A DNA stretch of 64,000 nucleotides from Dirofilaria immitis (Eukaryota > Nematoda > Chromadorea > Rhabditida > Onchocercidae): NCBI GenBank assembly GCA_024305405.1, contig JAKNDB010000076.1, positions 678,501-742,500 of the forward strand. The letters run 5' to 3'. The translations under genes were made by a program, and so were the position numbers. This document shows, piece after piece, positions 1 through 12,400 of the stretch (positions are counted from its first letter, which is position 1; the number at the start of each line of letters is the position of its first letter). Under the pieces are notes generated by a model. It was not told where the DNA came from. It did not search any database and saw only the letters and a list, made by a program, of their open reading frames with translations.

Positions 1-2085
1 TTTTTGAATTATTTCAAAAATTCAATTCAGATATATTACCGTTTCCTTAATTTTTCATCTCTATCAAAGCACAAATTGTTAAATAATTTTCGTTTTTGTT
101 GTCTTTTAACTGTCTCATGCTATTCTTATCATATTTATTCATTGTTATGTTATTATATTTTTATTCACGTTATTTTGATTCCTTCTCTACGTTGATTTCA
201 TTTCTTCTCATTCATCTATCTCATTTGCCATTTTGAGAGATGCTTGAAACACGTTCTCGATAGTTTTCATATGTTTTTTGCAAATACTTTTATTTCATTT
301 TTTCTCGAACTCAAGTTTGTGAATGAGCTTATAAATAAATATAAATATACATGAATGTTTATAAGCAGTTGTTTATACATTTACGATATCGTATATAAAA
401 GCTTATATATCAATATCAATATTTTGCAGCCTATTTGAGAGGGAGAGAATGCAGTCATTCACTTATTTTCCAGTTGAGTGCATATTAATGAAACGAGAGC
501 TGATTTTTCATTTTTCAATTTAAGTGAAATGAATTCATACAACCTCATATTTCCTACACAATATCCTGTCTGGATGAATATTTTGACATATGATGAGTTC
601 ATCTGTTTCTATGGAATATTCATTTATCTTTGAAAATCTTTTTGTAATACGAGGAGAATAAGTTATTTTTAGCCAATAGTTTTTTAGAATCCCTCGTTTT
701 TATAAGAATCATCCCTGATATTTGATGTGGTGAACTCATTGATTTCTTCTGAAATTCATTGATGTTGGAACTAATAAGCTACAAAATGAAGGGAATTATT
801 GCTAAACTAATGATATGATATGCCGATGAAAGAAGGCTTGAAATGTAGCAAAAGTGTCAGAGAAAAGAAAGTTATGATCAGTGCTTTTATTGGGAAGCGG
901 ACATTTCAAAGAGGAGCGGATATTTCCTGGAAGTCAACACTCATGATTCAAAAAGAAATAATCATTTCATCTTCTTTATTGATTCTTACTCGCTGGCACA
1001 TGTTGATTGATAAATTTTACCAAATCTAATTGATTTTACAAAATGATATAGGAATTTTAGTTATAACAAAAAGCTTAAGCGAGTTAGCCATCTTCATGAA
1101 AATAGAATTTTGTTCAAGTAACATGATGTTATTTATTTGATATGTCTCAAGAAAATAACGCAACTGGGAGTTAATTAATCGAAAAATTATCATAGCATCA
1201 AGTTTCCCGGTATCTTCATGTAACTTCATTTAAATATGAAATAATTGAGCAAATTAGAAGATTGTGGATGCAACTTCTAAGGAAAGGTTGTTGACAAAAG
1301 TAGACTTTCTGTAGTAGAGCGAGATGTTAGGTGATTTTGTGGACGCAATGATGATATCAGCTAGTATTATATTACAGGATAAACGATATTTAACAACTTC
1401 CAATATTATCATTTCTCGACTGTTCCTTCGAATGCTTCCTGCGTCTTCTTCACTTCCACTTAATATCATTCTTGTATTACTGTTGGAGGTGATAAGGTAG
1501 AAATATCTATGATGTATTCAGCGCTATGTTACACTTCATTTACTTCATGATGTCAAGCATGTCGGTAATTTCGTCTATTAAAAATTCATCTTTTCTATTA
1601 GAACAGCTACATTCTCAATTTCGGCATTCTAAATGACAATCAAAGTTAGAATGATCAAAAGCAAATCAGAATAATGATGTGGTTAATGATGAAATTGATG
1701 GCGACGATAACATTGTTGATTGATACGATGGTGATGATATGGTTGCTGATGATAGATGTTAACATTGTGATGACAATAGATAGTGTCATGGTGTGGACAG
1801 AATCTCGCTATTAGAGATGCTTATATAATGGCGATGATCCTCTAACCATTGCTGGGATAGAGCGATTCATATATCTGGAAGCAGTAGTAGCAACAGCAGC
1901 AGTAGCGGTAGCACTTCTTTCTGAACATGCATCATGCAGTACTTTCCTAAATAGTCGCAATACCTATGGGTTACTCTTATAGTCTGTCCGCTTATGTCAC
2001 AGCTCCTCTCATCCAATAGCAATATTTTGCTTAGCATGTCAGCCCACCTCTTTTATATTGATTTCTATCCATCTTTCTCTCACAA

Positions 2086-2104
2086 ATATATATATATATA
2101 TATA
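2086..2104. repeat. TA dinucleotide microsatellite
   Basis: An uninterrupted run of alternating T and A, seen directly. It lies about 75 bases before the ATT/AAT repeat. Confidence 0.9.
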
Positions 2105-2177
2105 CATGTGTAGATAGATGTGCGTGCGAATGCATGCGTTGTTATGCATGTATGTTTAGTTGCTTAACGGAATGCAT

Positions 2178-2218
2178 GATTATTATTAATATTATTATTA
2201 TTATTATTATTAATAATG

Positions 2219-2251
<33 letters not shown>

Positions 2252-2275
2252 GTAATAATAGTAATAATAATAATG
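2178..2275. repeat. ATT/AAT mirror microsatellite
   Basis: About 35 bases of ATT repeats run directly into about 60 bases of AAT repeats, with a few GAT and AGT interruptions. Because ATT and AAT are reverse complements, the two halves can pair as one long hairpin. The open frame across it encodes only poly-Ile and is not a gene. Confidence 0.85.
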
Positions 2276-3431
2276 TATATGCAGGCAATTAATTATTTTG
2301 ATTATCTTGTTTGTTATCTCTATGATTTGTTTTATAAAAATTTATTTTTATCATTGAATATTAGAATTAAAATAACTTTTATAACTATTTCTTTTCTTTT
2401 TAGTTCTTTAAAATATTTTACCTTTTGCAATTTTAATTTGTAAATATATTCCTTTTATAAATTTTCGAGGATCGATCAAAAATTAAAGTTACAAATTAAC
2501 GTAAAGGTAATAATGGCATATTAATGGTAATATATTGGAGCCCCTTGAGCGAGAAGAAATGTCTTTCCAGACGGAATCAATGATACGCAGAATTGTGAAG
2601 TTTGCTGGAAAAAATTCCGACCAACCGCGGAATGTCAAATGTTCGAGGAGTGAGTGGGTTAACCTTCTCACGTTTACCATTTCCAATGGAATAAAAGAAC
2701 TGTGTTTCATTCAAAGGAGTAAAATATAATCTGTTTGAATTAGTTAGTCTTTCTCAATACTAATTTTTCCTTCCGCGGTTATTAGTTTCCTACCGTATAA
2801 TTTCTCGGACACAACACCATTCATAATAATAGAGACCAATTTAGCGAGATCTGAGAATCATTTTCCTACACGTGTCTTACATCCAGGGTATATGCAATTA
2901 TTCATTATTATCATGTATTTTTAATGCTATCCCATAGCAATTCTTGAATCGTTCCAGTTTGCAAACGATTTTTCTGGTAGCAACCGTTCATGCAATATGA
3001 TTTTGTTTTTTTTTCTTTTTGTAAAAATTTTTGTTTTTCAAAATGAATTACGGAAATATCAATTCTAGTTGTAAACTTCTGTGGTCGTTTAAGAATAAAG
3101 CAATAGCGATTTGGTTTCTTGTATTTTTGTTGTGGAGAAGTGAATCTAGCAGGTATCGTTCGTAAGCAGGCATTTCATGATTTGAGCTTTTTTAAAGAAC
3201 CATAAAATTATTTGCTGAAGTGATCAGAAAAGAAGACTTACTTCTTGATAACTATTGAAATTTGCAACTATACTGGAAAATTATAAACTTTTTATTTGCA
3301 TGTATTCTTTTTAGAAATGTCAGTATTTCACAGCACAATGTCGTATCTTGTATTACAACGCATTATGGACCATTAACGTTTTACTAGAATTTATAATATA
3401 TTTTCAGACGAAAGTTAGTAATTTTGCTTAA

Positions 3432-3437
3432 TTTCAG
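3432..3437 (+). promoter_or_regulatory. Probable trans-splice acceptor of rab-10
   Basis: TTTCAG sits 9 bases before the rab-10 ATG. No upstream coding exon continues the frame, so this is either a spliced-leader acceptor, as is usual in nematodes, or the end of a 5' UTR intron. The choice is inferred from spacing only. Confidence 0.5.
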
Positions 3438-3446
3438 ATAGTAATA

Positions 3447-5481
3447 ATGGCAAAGAAACAGTATGATTTGTTATTCAAATTATTACTGATTGGTGATAGC
3501 GGTGTTGGAAAAACATGTATTTTATATAGGTTTAGTGATGATGCTTTCAATACTACTTTTATTTCTACTATAGGTTGGTTCTTCCTCTTTTTTCGAGACG
3601 TAAATTTTGTACAAAGACTTATCTCCTCTAATAATTTTCAATGAAGGAGTTAGGTTTAAGTAATCCACTGTTTTGAAATTAGCATTCTCAGTACCAGCTG
3701 GCAGAATGAACTATTGCGAAAATTGGAGGAATTTTTTAACTTTTGAAACTTTTTAACTGATTGGAATTTTACACAGCCCAAAGTTTATAACTAATTTATA
3801 ACTTTACAGGCATCGACTTCAAAATTAAAACAATAGAGCTAAAAGGCAAGAAGATTAAGCTGCAGATTTGGTAAATCTTTTATAGACAATTGTTTGCTTC
3901 AAAATATATGTTTTTAATGTTGATCTAAATAAGAGTTTTGTAACTTTCCATCTATTGGTACCATTTAATTCGTCATTTTTTTCGGTATAAAGTTGCAGTT
4001 ACTAATACATGACATTCCATAGTTTGCTAAATTGTTGTCTATTTTATTCAAAACCGTACCGGTTCTTAGATTTCTAAAGTATCACCGAGCCGTGTTTTTA
4101 AATGTAGATAGTGGCATCTAAAGTTAACCAGTAATTGATTATCTAGTCGATATTATGTGTTCTTAATTCTTTTATGTATAAACATAATGGTTTAAATTTA
4201 GATATCTTTAGTGAGTATCCATACATGGCTTATTTCTAAATCCTGCAATTGTGCCTTCTTTACAGGGATACTGCAGGACAAGAACGATTTCATACCATAA
4301 CTACATCGTATTATCGAGGCGCGATGGGTATCATGTTAGTTTATGATATAACTAACGCGAAGAGTTTCGATAATATTGCTAAATGGTTAAGGAATATTGA
4401 TGAGGTGATTTTTGCTTTTTGAGAGCAGAGTCCTCTTTTAAGATAATATTTCTTTCCAATTATGAATTTGTCAGTTTATAAGATCAGCAAAATATTTTAA
4501 AATTCTCAAGGAACTGCTTCATATAAGGAAGAGCAACTCCTTATTTATTTATCTTATTTTGAAATTTCATACTTGAAAAAATGTCACTCTTTAATCGAGA
4601 AAATCTTAAATAAATTTTTCAGATTATAAAAACAGGAAAATAGCTTGTTTTCATTATCAAATGTTACGTTTTAGAATATTATAAGATTTTTCTTGAAATC
4701 TATTCCAGCATGCATCAGAAGATGTGGAAAAAATGTTGTTGGGTAATAAATGTGACATGGCAGAGCGAAGAGTAGTATCTCGTGAAAGAGGTGAGAAAAT
4801 AGCCAACGATCACGGTATTAGATTTCTAGAAACATCTGCCAAGGCAAATATACAAATTGATAAAGCATTCTATGACCTCGCCGAAGCTATTCTTGATAAG
4901 GTTAGCGCTTATAGCTATTTAACCATGTGAAAATTATAATGTAATAGTTTGATGATAGCATTTGATTTTGCTGAAAATAGCTCGTGATCAAGGCACTTGA
5001 TGTCATTCTTGACTAAGCACATGCATACTGTGTCATGCTTCAACATCATATTATTATAGTATTATGAACAACAATACGGCCAACAAAATGATAGAATGAG
5101 ATGTCGATATATAGGCTGTTCTGTGTAGATGGATATTAATTCGTTATGGTTCAGGAAAATAATACTAGAATGTTTCCCATAAATTACATATAGATTTCAT
5201 TATCCATTCTGTCCTATGTATTTTGGATAATCTCGAATCATTCAGTGAGAAAAATTTTTTCTCTTAAAATGCTTCAATATGACTCCCATATAAGAATTTC
5301 AAAGGGATCAAACTAATTACTAATTTAATGTATGATGATTCGACATTTGTCGAATAATGCATAATAATTGTGCGTGATATTTTTATAGATGCCAGTTAAG
5401 GATGAAGGAATGAAACAACCAACGATACGGCCTGCAGAACCGCAGAATAATGTAACAATAGGTAGATTGTCATGCTGTTAA
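3447..5481 (+). CDS. rab-10: RAB-10 small GTPase
   Basis: A Rab-family GTPase that controls endocytic recycling and polarised secretion on intracellular membranes. Five exons join in phase: 3447-3573, 3810-3870, 4266-4404, 4709-4900 and 5389-5481, giving 203 aa (human Rab10 is 200). Visible motifs are the P-loop GDSGVGKT near residue 16, switch I around FISTIGIDFK, switch [11 protein letters not shown], the base-specificity motif NKCD and the ETSAK motif. The last exon ends with two cysteines and a stop (TIGRLSCC), the double-geranylgeranyl signal of Rabs. The start [19 protein letters not shown] matches Rab10 and Rab8 closely; [18 protein letters not shown] and the MLLGNKCDM stretch favour Rab10. 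No frame damage was found. The C-terminal hypervariable tail ([19 protein letters not shown]) is Pro/Gln-rich and lacks the Gly-rich run of vertebrate Rab10. Confidence 0.95.
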
Positions 5482-7307
5482 ATTTGCTCTTCCATTTTCT
5501 TTTGGCAAACAGAGTTGCATGTTTATTTCATATCTTTTTTCTATTTTGCCATTAATTCAGTCATGTAAGAAAGATAAAAACTTTTCACGGAATCTTTAAC
5601 TTTTTAATTTGTTGAAATTTGATGGTGGCTTTCATCATTGCAACAAAATTTAATTTTTTTAAAACTCAGTATTTTGCTTTCGTTGCTTCTGATCATTGCA
5701 CTATTTGCAGCATTTCCATGTCTCATTATTTTTATGTGATTCTCCAGAATTTAGACGCAGAATCGGGAAATATAGGGATATTGCTTAAAAAGTCGGCTTT
5801 TATGCTTTAGTTGGGAGAAATTTTATAAAATTTAGATCGGAAATGCATGTTGGGGTATAATTATTTTTAAAACATTTAAATGAATCACTGATGAAATTTT
5901 CTGTTGTGCAAAGTTAACTATCATTCAAGAAAGGTAGCCCTATGCGATATCAAAGATTGTTTATTATTGGGAAACTAAATTTTTAAAAACTTCAAAATCT
6001 TATTGCATTCTTCGATGATAACTTAATTTCGTTCGTGTCTAATTCTTTTATCTGAAGCCTAATGCTTAATCTTTATTTGAAACTCGCGCTGTTTATCTCT
6101 TCCAGTCTCTTATTTCTTTTATTTCAAATTTTGCTTTCTATTTACTGGATTGTGAACTGTATAAATTTTGTTCCTAATAGGAATAATTGTTTCTTCTGAT
6201 ACTTTTTTGTACGAATTCCTTTAGAATTTCAAATTTTCGATTTGGGACTTCCTGCACGCCTTTTTTCTTTCTTGCTTGCCTTTTTCTTTCTCCATGTCCC
6301 TGAAATAGTGTTCCATTACACACAAATTGAAAATACCATTGCCTATTTCTGTTCCATATTTTTGGTTCCACATTTACTTGCAAGCTTATGGCGCGTATCG
6401 TGTTTTTTGTTTTCTTTTCAGCATTGTCGTTCGTGAACTTTTTCCACTGCGATGTTTAGTTGAATTTTCCATTGATGGGATTGAATCGAACTAATAAGAT
6501 TTTAGAGAGTTGATAGATGAAATTATTTGGAAGAGGCAACTGAAGTTTTTTTTTTTACCTGTATTGAAAGATTTTTATTCAGAAGTTATTTAGAAGTCTA
6601 AAGCATAGGAAGTTCCAAGTTTTTGAAGCGGAAAGTTTACGAAAGTAGTTATTTTAGCCTTATATTCATTCTTTACATGTGTGTGAACTTTTTTATATAT
6701 GTTTGTATTTGAATGAGAAGCGTCAGAAGCTTCTTTCTTTCTGTTCATTTCTTAATGTGATTTTAAACGGCAGCAAGAAATATGTAATGTTTTTGTAAAT
6801 TGAATAAATGAACGCCGTATTTTTTTCATCCATTTCGTGTCCTTCTGATCAGTCTAGGCGAGTAGGTTTGAGTGATTATTGCTCACAGGCGCAGTCTAAA
6901 CTAGTGAACGAAGCAACAAGTTTAATGAGGAAAAGATTGTGTACATTTGCCTATTTTCTTCTTGACTGTTTAACTTTTTCCCAACTTTATAGGTTGGAAT
7001 ATGTGCAGTCAAGTTCTCTTTCAGCTTGTTACAAAAATGTCATATTTAAGCATTTTGGCATTACGTCGTTTACAGTACTTCGGATGCGGAAGAAGCAATA
7101 ATTGTTTCATGAATTATGTAGGGTTAAATCACCCCGGCCATCGAAATATTGCATAATCTGTATGTATAGATGTCAAGCAAATTGCATAATTATCAAGAAA
7201 ATTATTCCTAGTAATGCTGTGATTTCAAATATAGAATCGAGAGAAAGCTAAATAAGGAAAGCCCTGATCTTCATTCGTATTTGAGAACGCATATGATTAG
7301 CTGCACT

Positions 7308-7350
7308 CTTGATAGAAAATTAGATTGGAAAAATCTAATTTTCTATCAAG
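7308..7350. repeat. Perfect foldback, 19-bp arms
   Basis: Arms 7308-7326 and 7332-7350 are exact reverse complements around a 5-base loop (GGAAA). The arms begin CTTGATAG and end CTATCAAG. It could be a small transposon remnant or a transcribed hairpin; no function is implied. Confidence 0.85.
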
Positions 7351-7829
7351 CCTTGCATTCTTCTTCATCCAAATGACTCTAATCCGATATGGATTCTTGA
7401 ATTCAATAACAATCTCTGAATTTCAATGGATCGGTATATTTATAAATACTTCAGAAATCAGTGAAAGCAAATCACGGCTGTCTTAACACAACAATCAGTG
7501 TATCCTTGATTCTCTCGCTTGTTCTCGTTTGTCCGATTTGTAAACGCGTATTCAACATGACTTAGTGGCCCATCATGATTAGACGGGTTATAATGCATTG
7601 AATTAATGCGGAATTAGAATGATTTGAGTTTCATAAAATTAAATCAATCATAAATAATCATAAAAACAATCTCAGATATTTTTGATGAAGTAAATACAAA
7701 ATTTTTTCGTATTTTCTAAATATATTTTTCCAAATATGTTTTAATGAAAGCTTCAGTTATTTTAAAACATGGCTGTTTTAAGCATTTGGCTCTATTTGGA
7801 ATTGAATTAGTTTTTTTCGATCTGCAATT

Positions 7830-7919
7830 AGTCCTTGTGCTTCTAAGTTTTGTATTAATCTTGTAATCTATATGATTACAAGATTAATACACAAAACTAA
7901 ATATAGTTTTAGAAGGACT
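7830..7919. repeat. Long foldback, about 38-bp imperfect arms
   Basis: The inner arms 7852-7867 and 7875-7890 pair perfectly over 16 bases around a 7-base loop. Pairing continues outward with bulges to AGTCCTT at 7830-7836 and AAGGACT at 7913-7919. The size and shape resemble a precursor microRNA or a small palindromic element. Only folding and small-RNA data could decide. Confidence 0.75.
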
Positions 7920-9439
7920 GTAAAAATTAATAGAAAAATGAATTTTTGCTCAAATATGAAGTAATGGATGTCTTGGAATAATACCGAGAATAAGAAGAAT
8001 ACAAAGATAGCAGTTAATGATTGCAGTAAAATAATGTCATCAATTTTAGTTAATCATTTTAAAAAAATTGAAAATAAATTTGGATGCAAGATCAAGTACA
8101 AGTAAGTCTAAATTTAATTCGATAGCTGAACTTTTTGCTTTACGATTTTATCCAGCTATATAAAAATATTCTTTTAAGAAATTTCAATGTTCTTAATATT
8201 CCATTGATTTTTGCTAGTGTTATGATATCAGTTATCCTAAACAAATCATCATAATTATTCAAATATCATTTCAATTATTCAAAAGATGAGTAAGTTATAC
8301 TTATCAGTTAAATTTTTGTGGGATTTTGCATCTGTATGACGCTCGAGATCACTATTCTTGCTACCATTCAAGTCTCACTTATTTTAAACTCTGGATTTTT
8401 AAAATGAAATTTTTGTTTTTTCTTAGAATTCTTTTTAGAAATACATAATCTCTATCTTTTGAGATTTCATTCTATTGCTGTTTTGAAACAGAAATAAATT
8501 TCTAATATTTTCTTTCTATACAAAGTACATGATGCTAGTTCCAACAAAAACACTTATGAAAGTTATCATGTATTCAAATAGAAAGGGAAATCCAATAGAT
8601 TCTATGTTTTTCAACCTCATGTTGATCTATAAATTGAGGAGAATGAAAATTATGTCATCAGAGAATAAAAACAGTTAATAGGAGATACAATATGCCACTT
8701 TATGTTCGTTAAAGTTATGAAGATTATGAAAAAAAATTTTTGAAGTGTTTCAACTTACAGGAAATATATCAAAGAACGATTTTAAATAAAAAAAAAATTA
8801 GAAAGAATAAACAAACTTTAATTGCACTTATTGGTATGTAATGTATGTGTCATTGACAAATCTGTGATTAATTTATTTTAACTTTTTGATTTGTTTACAC
8901 TTACAGATTAAGCATCGCCAATGTTAATGACCTATCCATTTTTTACACTTTTGAAAACATATCTAATTCACTTATGTATTTCAAACATTATTAAAATAGA
9001 AGACTATTTATATGTGCGCTGTTCTGATCACTAATTTTGCAGCACTTCTTTTATCATACAATTTTCATCGCAATGAAATATCGAAGAAGAAGAGAATGCA
9101 AAGAGAGGGGTGGGATCGTTGAAAGTGTCGGGAACAGGTTTTTTCGGGAAGGTTTGATAACTGAATAGGCAGTAATATGTTTCTGCTATCAAGTGTATGT
9201 GGTATCTATCTTTTGATAACTTTACTGTACTCTGAATGAACGTTTACATAGTGACTAATCAATAGAGGAATTAAAATTAAATGCGCTTTTGTTAGTAATT
9301 ATAAATTTTTAATCCGAACGACGACTTCCATTTTTCCTTCTCGATTTAATAAAATGAAAGTACAAAAAATAAGATCAGGATCTTATTTTTTTCATTTCTT
9401 TTTGTGGAAAAAGCTTTTAAGAAACATTCTTGAAGATAA

Positions 9440-12400
9440 ATGCAAGACTGTGCTTCGGTTTCAAACACTGAATTTATTTTACGACCTGATGATTCAAATG
9501 ATGGCTACAGTTCCGATGAAAGACAAAGGTCTGTCGTTAACTTTGATAAAGCAGGAAAACTTCTATGTGAAATAACTATATTTTCTATTTAAATGAAATT
9601 TTTTTCCACATATGAAAATTTAAAGTTTAAGTAATATATTGCTTTTTGAGACATACTCATTCAACTATTGCTGCCAGTAATATTAGTTTACAATATTTAT
9701 TTTCGTGGGTTCATTTCAATTATACGCACTATTTTCTATCTTTATATATTAACATATATAAATGAATGGATGTCCGAACTTGATAGAAAAGCTTAACATC
9801 TATTTAAATGATAATGATTTTACTGTAATAATTCAAAATTTCATCTTGGATCAGAAATGAAAATTTCTGAATAAATTTGCAGGACCAGCTCGATAAATTC
9901 GTTCTGTTGTACAGCACCACGTAATTCTATAAGCGGACAGCAATTTTATTCAATAACTAATGTTCCAAACAATTATTATGCTATGGAAAATGTTAAACAA
10001 AAACGATCTTCTAAGCTGTTTGATCGACCTGAACTTTTTGTATATGCATTAGTAAGTTCGTTTAGTATACTGAAGAAGACTCTAAAAGTTTTTTAATCTA
10101 ATTTTTTGAGAAACATCTAGTATTTTGAAAAATAAAAATATTTCGAATCTACTCTCTCCTAGCAGTTATGTGATTAGATCAACAAATTAGTAATAGGGTC
10201 ATCAAAAATTAAAATCATTACAAGAAATAAAATCAATCGAGACTTATTTTTGTATCGCATTATGTCTCATGATCGACTTTGAATTATTGGATTATAAAAA
10301 TTAAGACCGTTATTTCTCTGCTTAATCGGAAATCAGGCATTCTTAAATGTATTTGTAAATGTATTTGACAGGGAAAGGGAGAGAAAGAGAGAGAGAGAGA
10401 GAGAGAGGGAAGGAGTATTATCATACTTGGGAAGATTCAAGTTATGATTACTTTCTATGAAAAATAAATGTTGATGATGATTTTATAGATTAAGCACATA
10501 TTCTTTCAGACCGAAAAACTGAAAGGACCATGGATTGAGCAGGTCTTTTAAAGCGGGAATGCATCAAATATATTCCAACTTTTGCGACGAACAAGTAAGT
10601 TACGTGAAATAGGAATTTAAGACGACTTCACGATGTCAGCGGATTAAGAAATGAAGAATTCTTTAGAAAGATTTTCATTACTTCAGAGTTCAATAGGGTT
10701 CCAGAATCCTAGCTTCTGAAATTGATCGATGACAATGTTTAGGCTATGAATTGGCAATCTAGTGTTTTATTCATCGACTATTTAAAAATCCCCGTACACA
10801 TATATAATTTGTTGAACTAAACTGAGAGAAGATAAGATCAAGTTAGAAAAACCGGATTCTATTGTATGATTGATGTATAAAACGAAGTCATGTTGACATT
10901 TTTGCCAATTAAAAGGCACAGCAATTAGCAGCGACGTGATGTTCGCTCATTATTGCAAATTAATGAAGTCGCACTAATGATTACTGCAGCTGGAATGAAA
11001 GAATCGGTAAAGTATTGAATTTTTTAGTCATAACAAAATTCGAAAGCTGGAAGGTCAATTAAACGAGAATTGTTAGAGATGCCATCTGTATCTTGCGATA
11101 TAATATCGGCGACATTTCGAAATTATTTTAGATGCCTTTTTTCTATTCAAATTATTGCTTATAACAAAACCACGAATTTATTAATCCATTTTGCAAAGTA
11201 TCTTGTAGTGATTAAATCAATTATTTAACAAAAACCAGTATTTCAGATGCGGTTGTGGATTGTCTCTAAACGCGCATAGTCCGGCCGTAATATCACAGTT
11301 TAGAGCAACACTGACGGAAGATGAAGCAATATCGTCAAATCAGTCAATACACTGGAATATTGCCGAACACACAAAAACCGCTCATACAGACGCCTTCGGA
11401 ACTTTGGAATTTTCGGTATTGTTTTGGTCGGACAAAGAAAAAAGTTGACAATTACTGGCCTAATGAGGCTCTTAGTATAAAAGTATTTCGACTTCGTTGT
11501 CCTTATCTGGTCTTTGATCTTATCCATTTTTTTTCTTGCAAGTTTATTTAGGGTGGTGCTCACGCGCACAAAGCACATTATGTTCGGTTGGGCTACGATT
11601 CAGATCCATCTGATATAATGTATTTGATGGAGAAAATTTGGGGACTAGAGCCACCTCGTTTAGTTATTACAGTTCACGGCGGCATTACCAATTTCGAGTA
11701 TTCTTTCATTTATATTTCTTTTCGAGTTCATTCCAGTAATTTGTAAAATTTTTGGTGTCGGTCTTTATTGTAAAAACCTAAAAGTTATGACTGGAAATTT
11801 CGAAGGGTGCAAGAGAAACTTGGTCAAGTATTTCGAGAAGGTTTGCTGAAAGCAGCACAAACAACAGGAGCTTGGATTATAACTGCTGGTATAGATGCCG
11901 GAGTAGTACGGCATGTCGCCACTGCTCTCGATGAAGCCGGCATTTCAGCAAGGTATTTTTTTGTAGTTCAAGTATGTGTAAGTTTCTGCCATTTGAAAGG
12001 AAAACATACTTAGATTAGATCAAATTTTGAAATGAAAATATATTTGTTTAATACAATATTTTTAATTTCTCTTCACAATTTATTTTCCATGGCTTCTATT
12101 ACTTCTGTCTTGCAGCTGTTATCGAAATTTCAGAATGAGATCAAAAGTGGTTACAATAGGAATTGCTCCATGGGGTTTATTGAAGCGTCACGAAAAATTG
12201 ATTGGAAAAGATATCGTTGTATCCTACGATCCACATTCCTTTTCTTCCAAAAGCAAATATGCGACACTGAACGATCGACATTCATATTTCCTGCTTGTGG
12301 ATAATGGCACAAATGGAAGGTAGCATTTATAACTATTAGGTACTTCTTGTTCATACAGTTGCTGTATCTGAAACATGATTATTCAATCTTTATCAATATT

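Larger units (their letters stand above)
1..3431. other. Non-coding region upstream of rab-10
   Basis: No exon with recognisable protein similarity was found. The region is AT-rich and holds simple sequence: a GAT-rich stretch at about 1673-1790, a CAG/TAG-rich stretch at about 1880-1914, and the two microsatellites listed separately. Overlapping open frames on both strands at 2489-2729 (about 64-73 codons) lie in a less AT-rich patch, but neither has a recognisable domain or splice context, so they are not called as genes. Confidence 0.6.
5482..9439. other. Non-coding interval between rab-10 and the TRPM gene
   Basis: About 4 kb with no exon I can support. It contains two strong foldbacks (7308-7350 and 7830-7919) and a smaller inverted repeat at 9364-9391 with 13-bp arms and a 2-base loop, just before the TRPM start. 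A 97-codon open frame at 6808-7101 has no recognisable domain. Confidence 0.55.

Noticed and set aside
2216..2443. Open frame starting with poly-Ile
   Set aside because: It is the translation of the AAT microsatellite and AT-rich flank.
2489..2729. Overlapping open frames on both strands (73 and 64 codons)
   Set aside because: No recognisable motif, no splice context and similar openness on both strands; probably a less AT-rich patch by chance.
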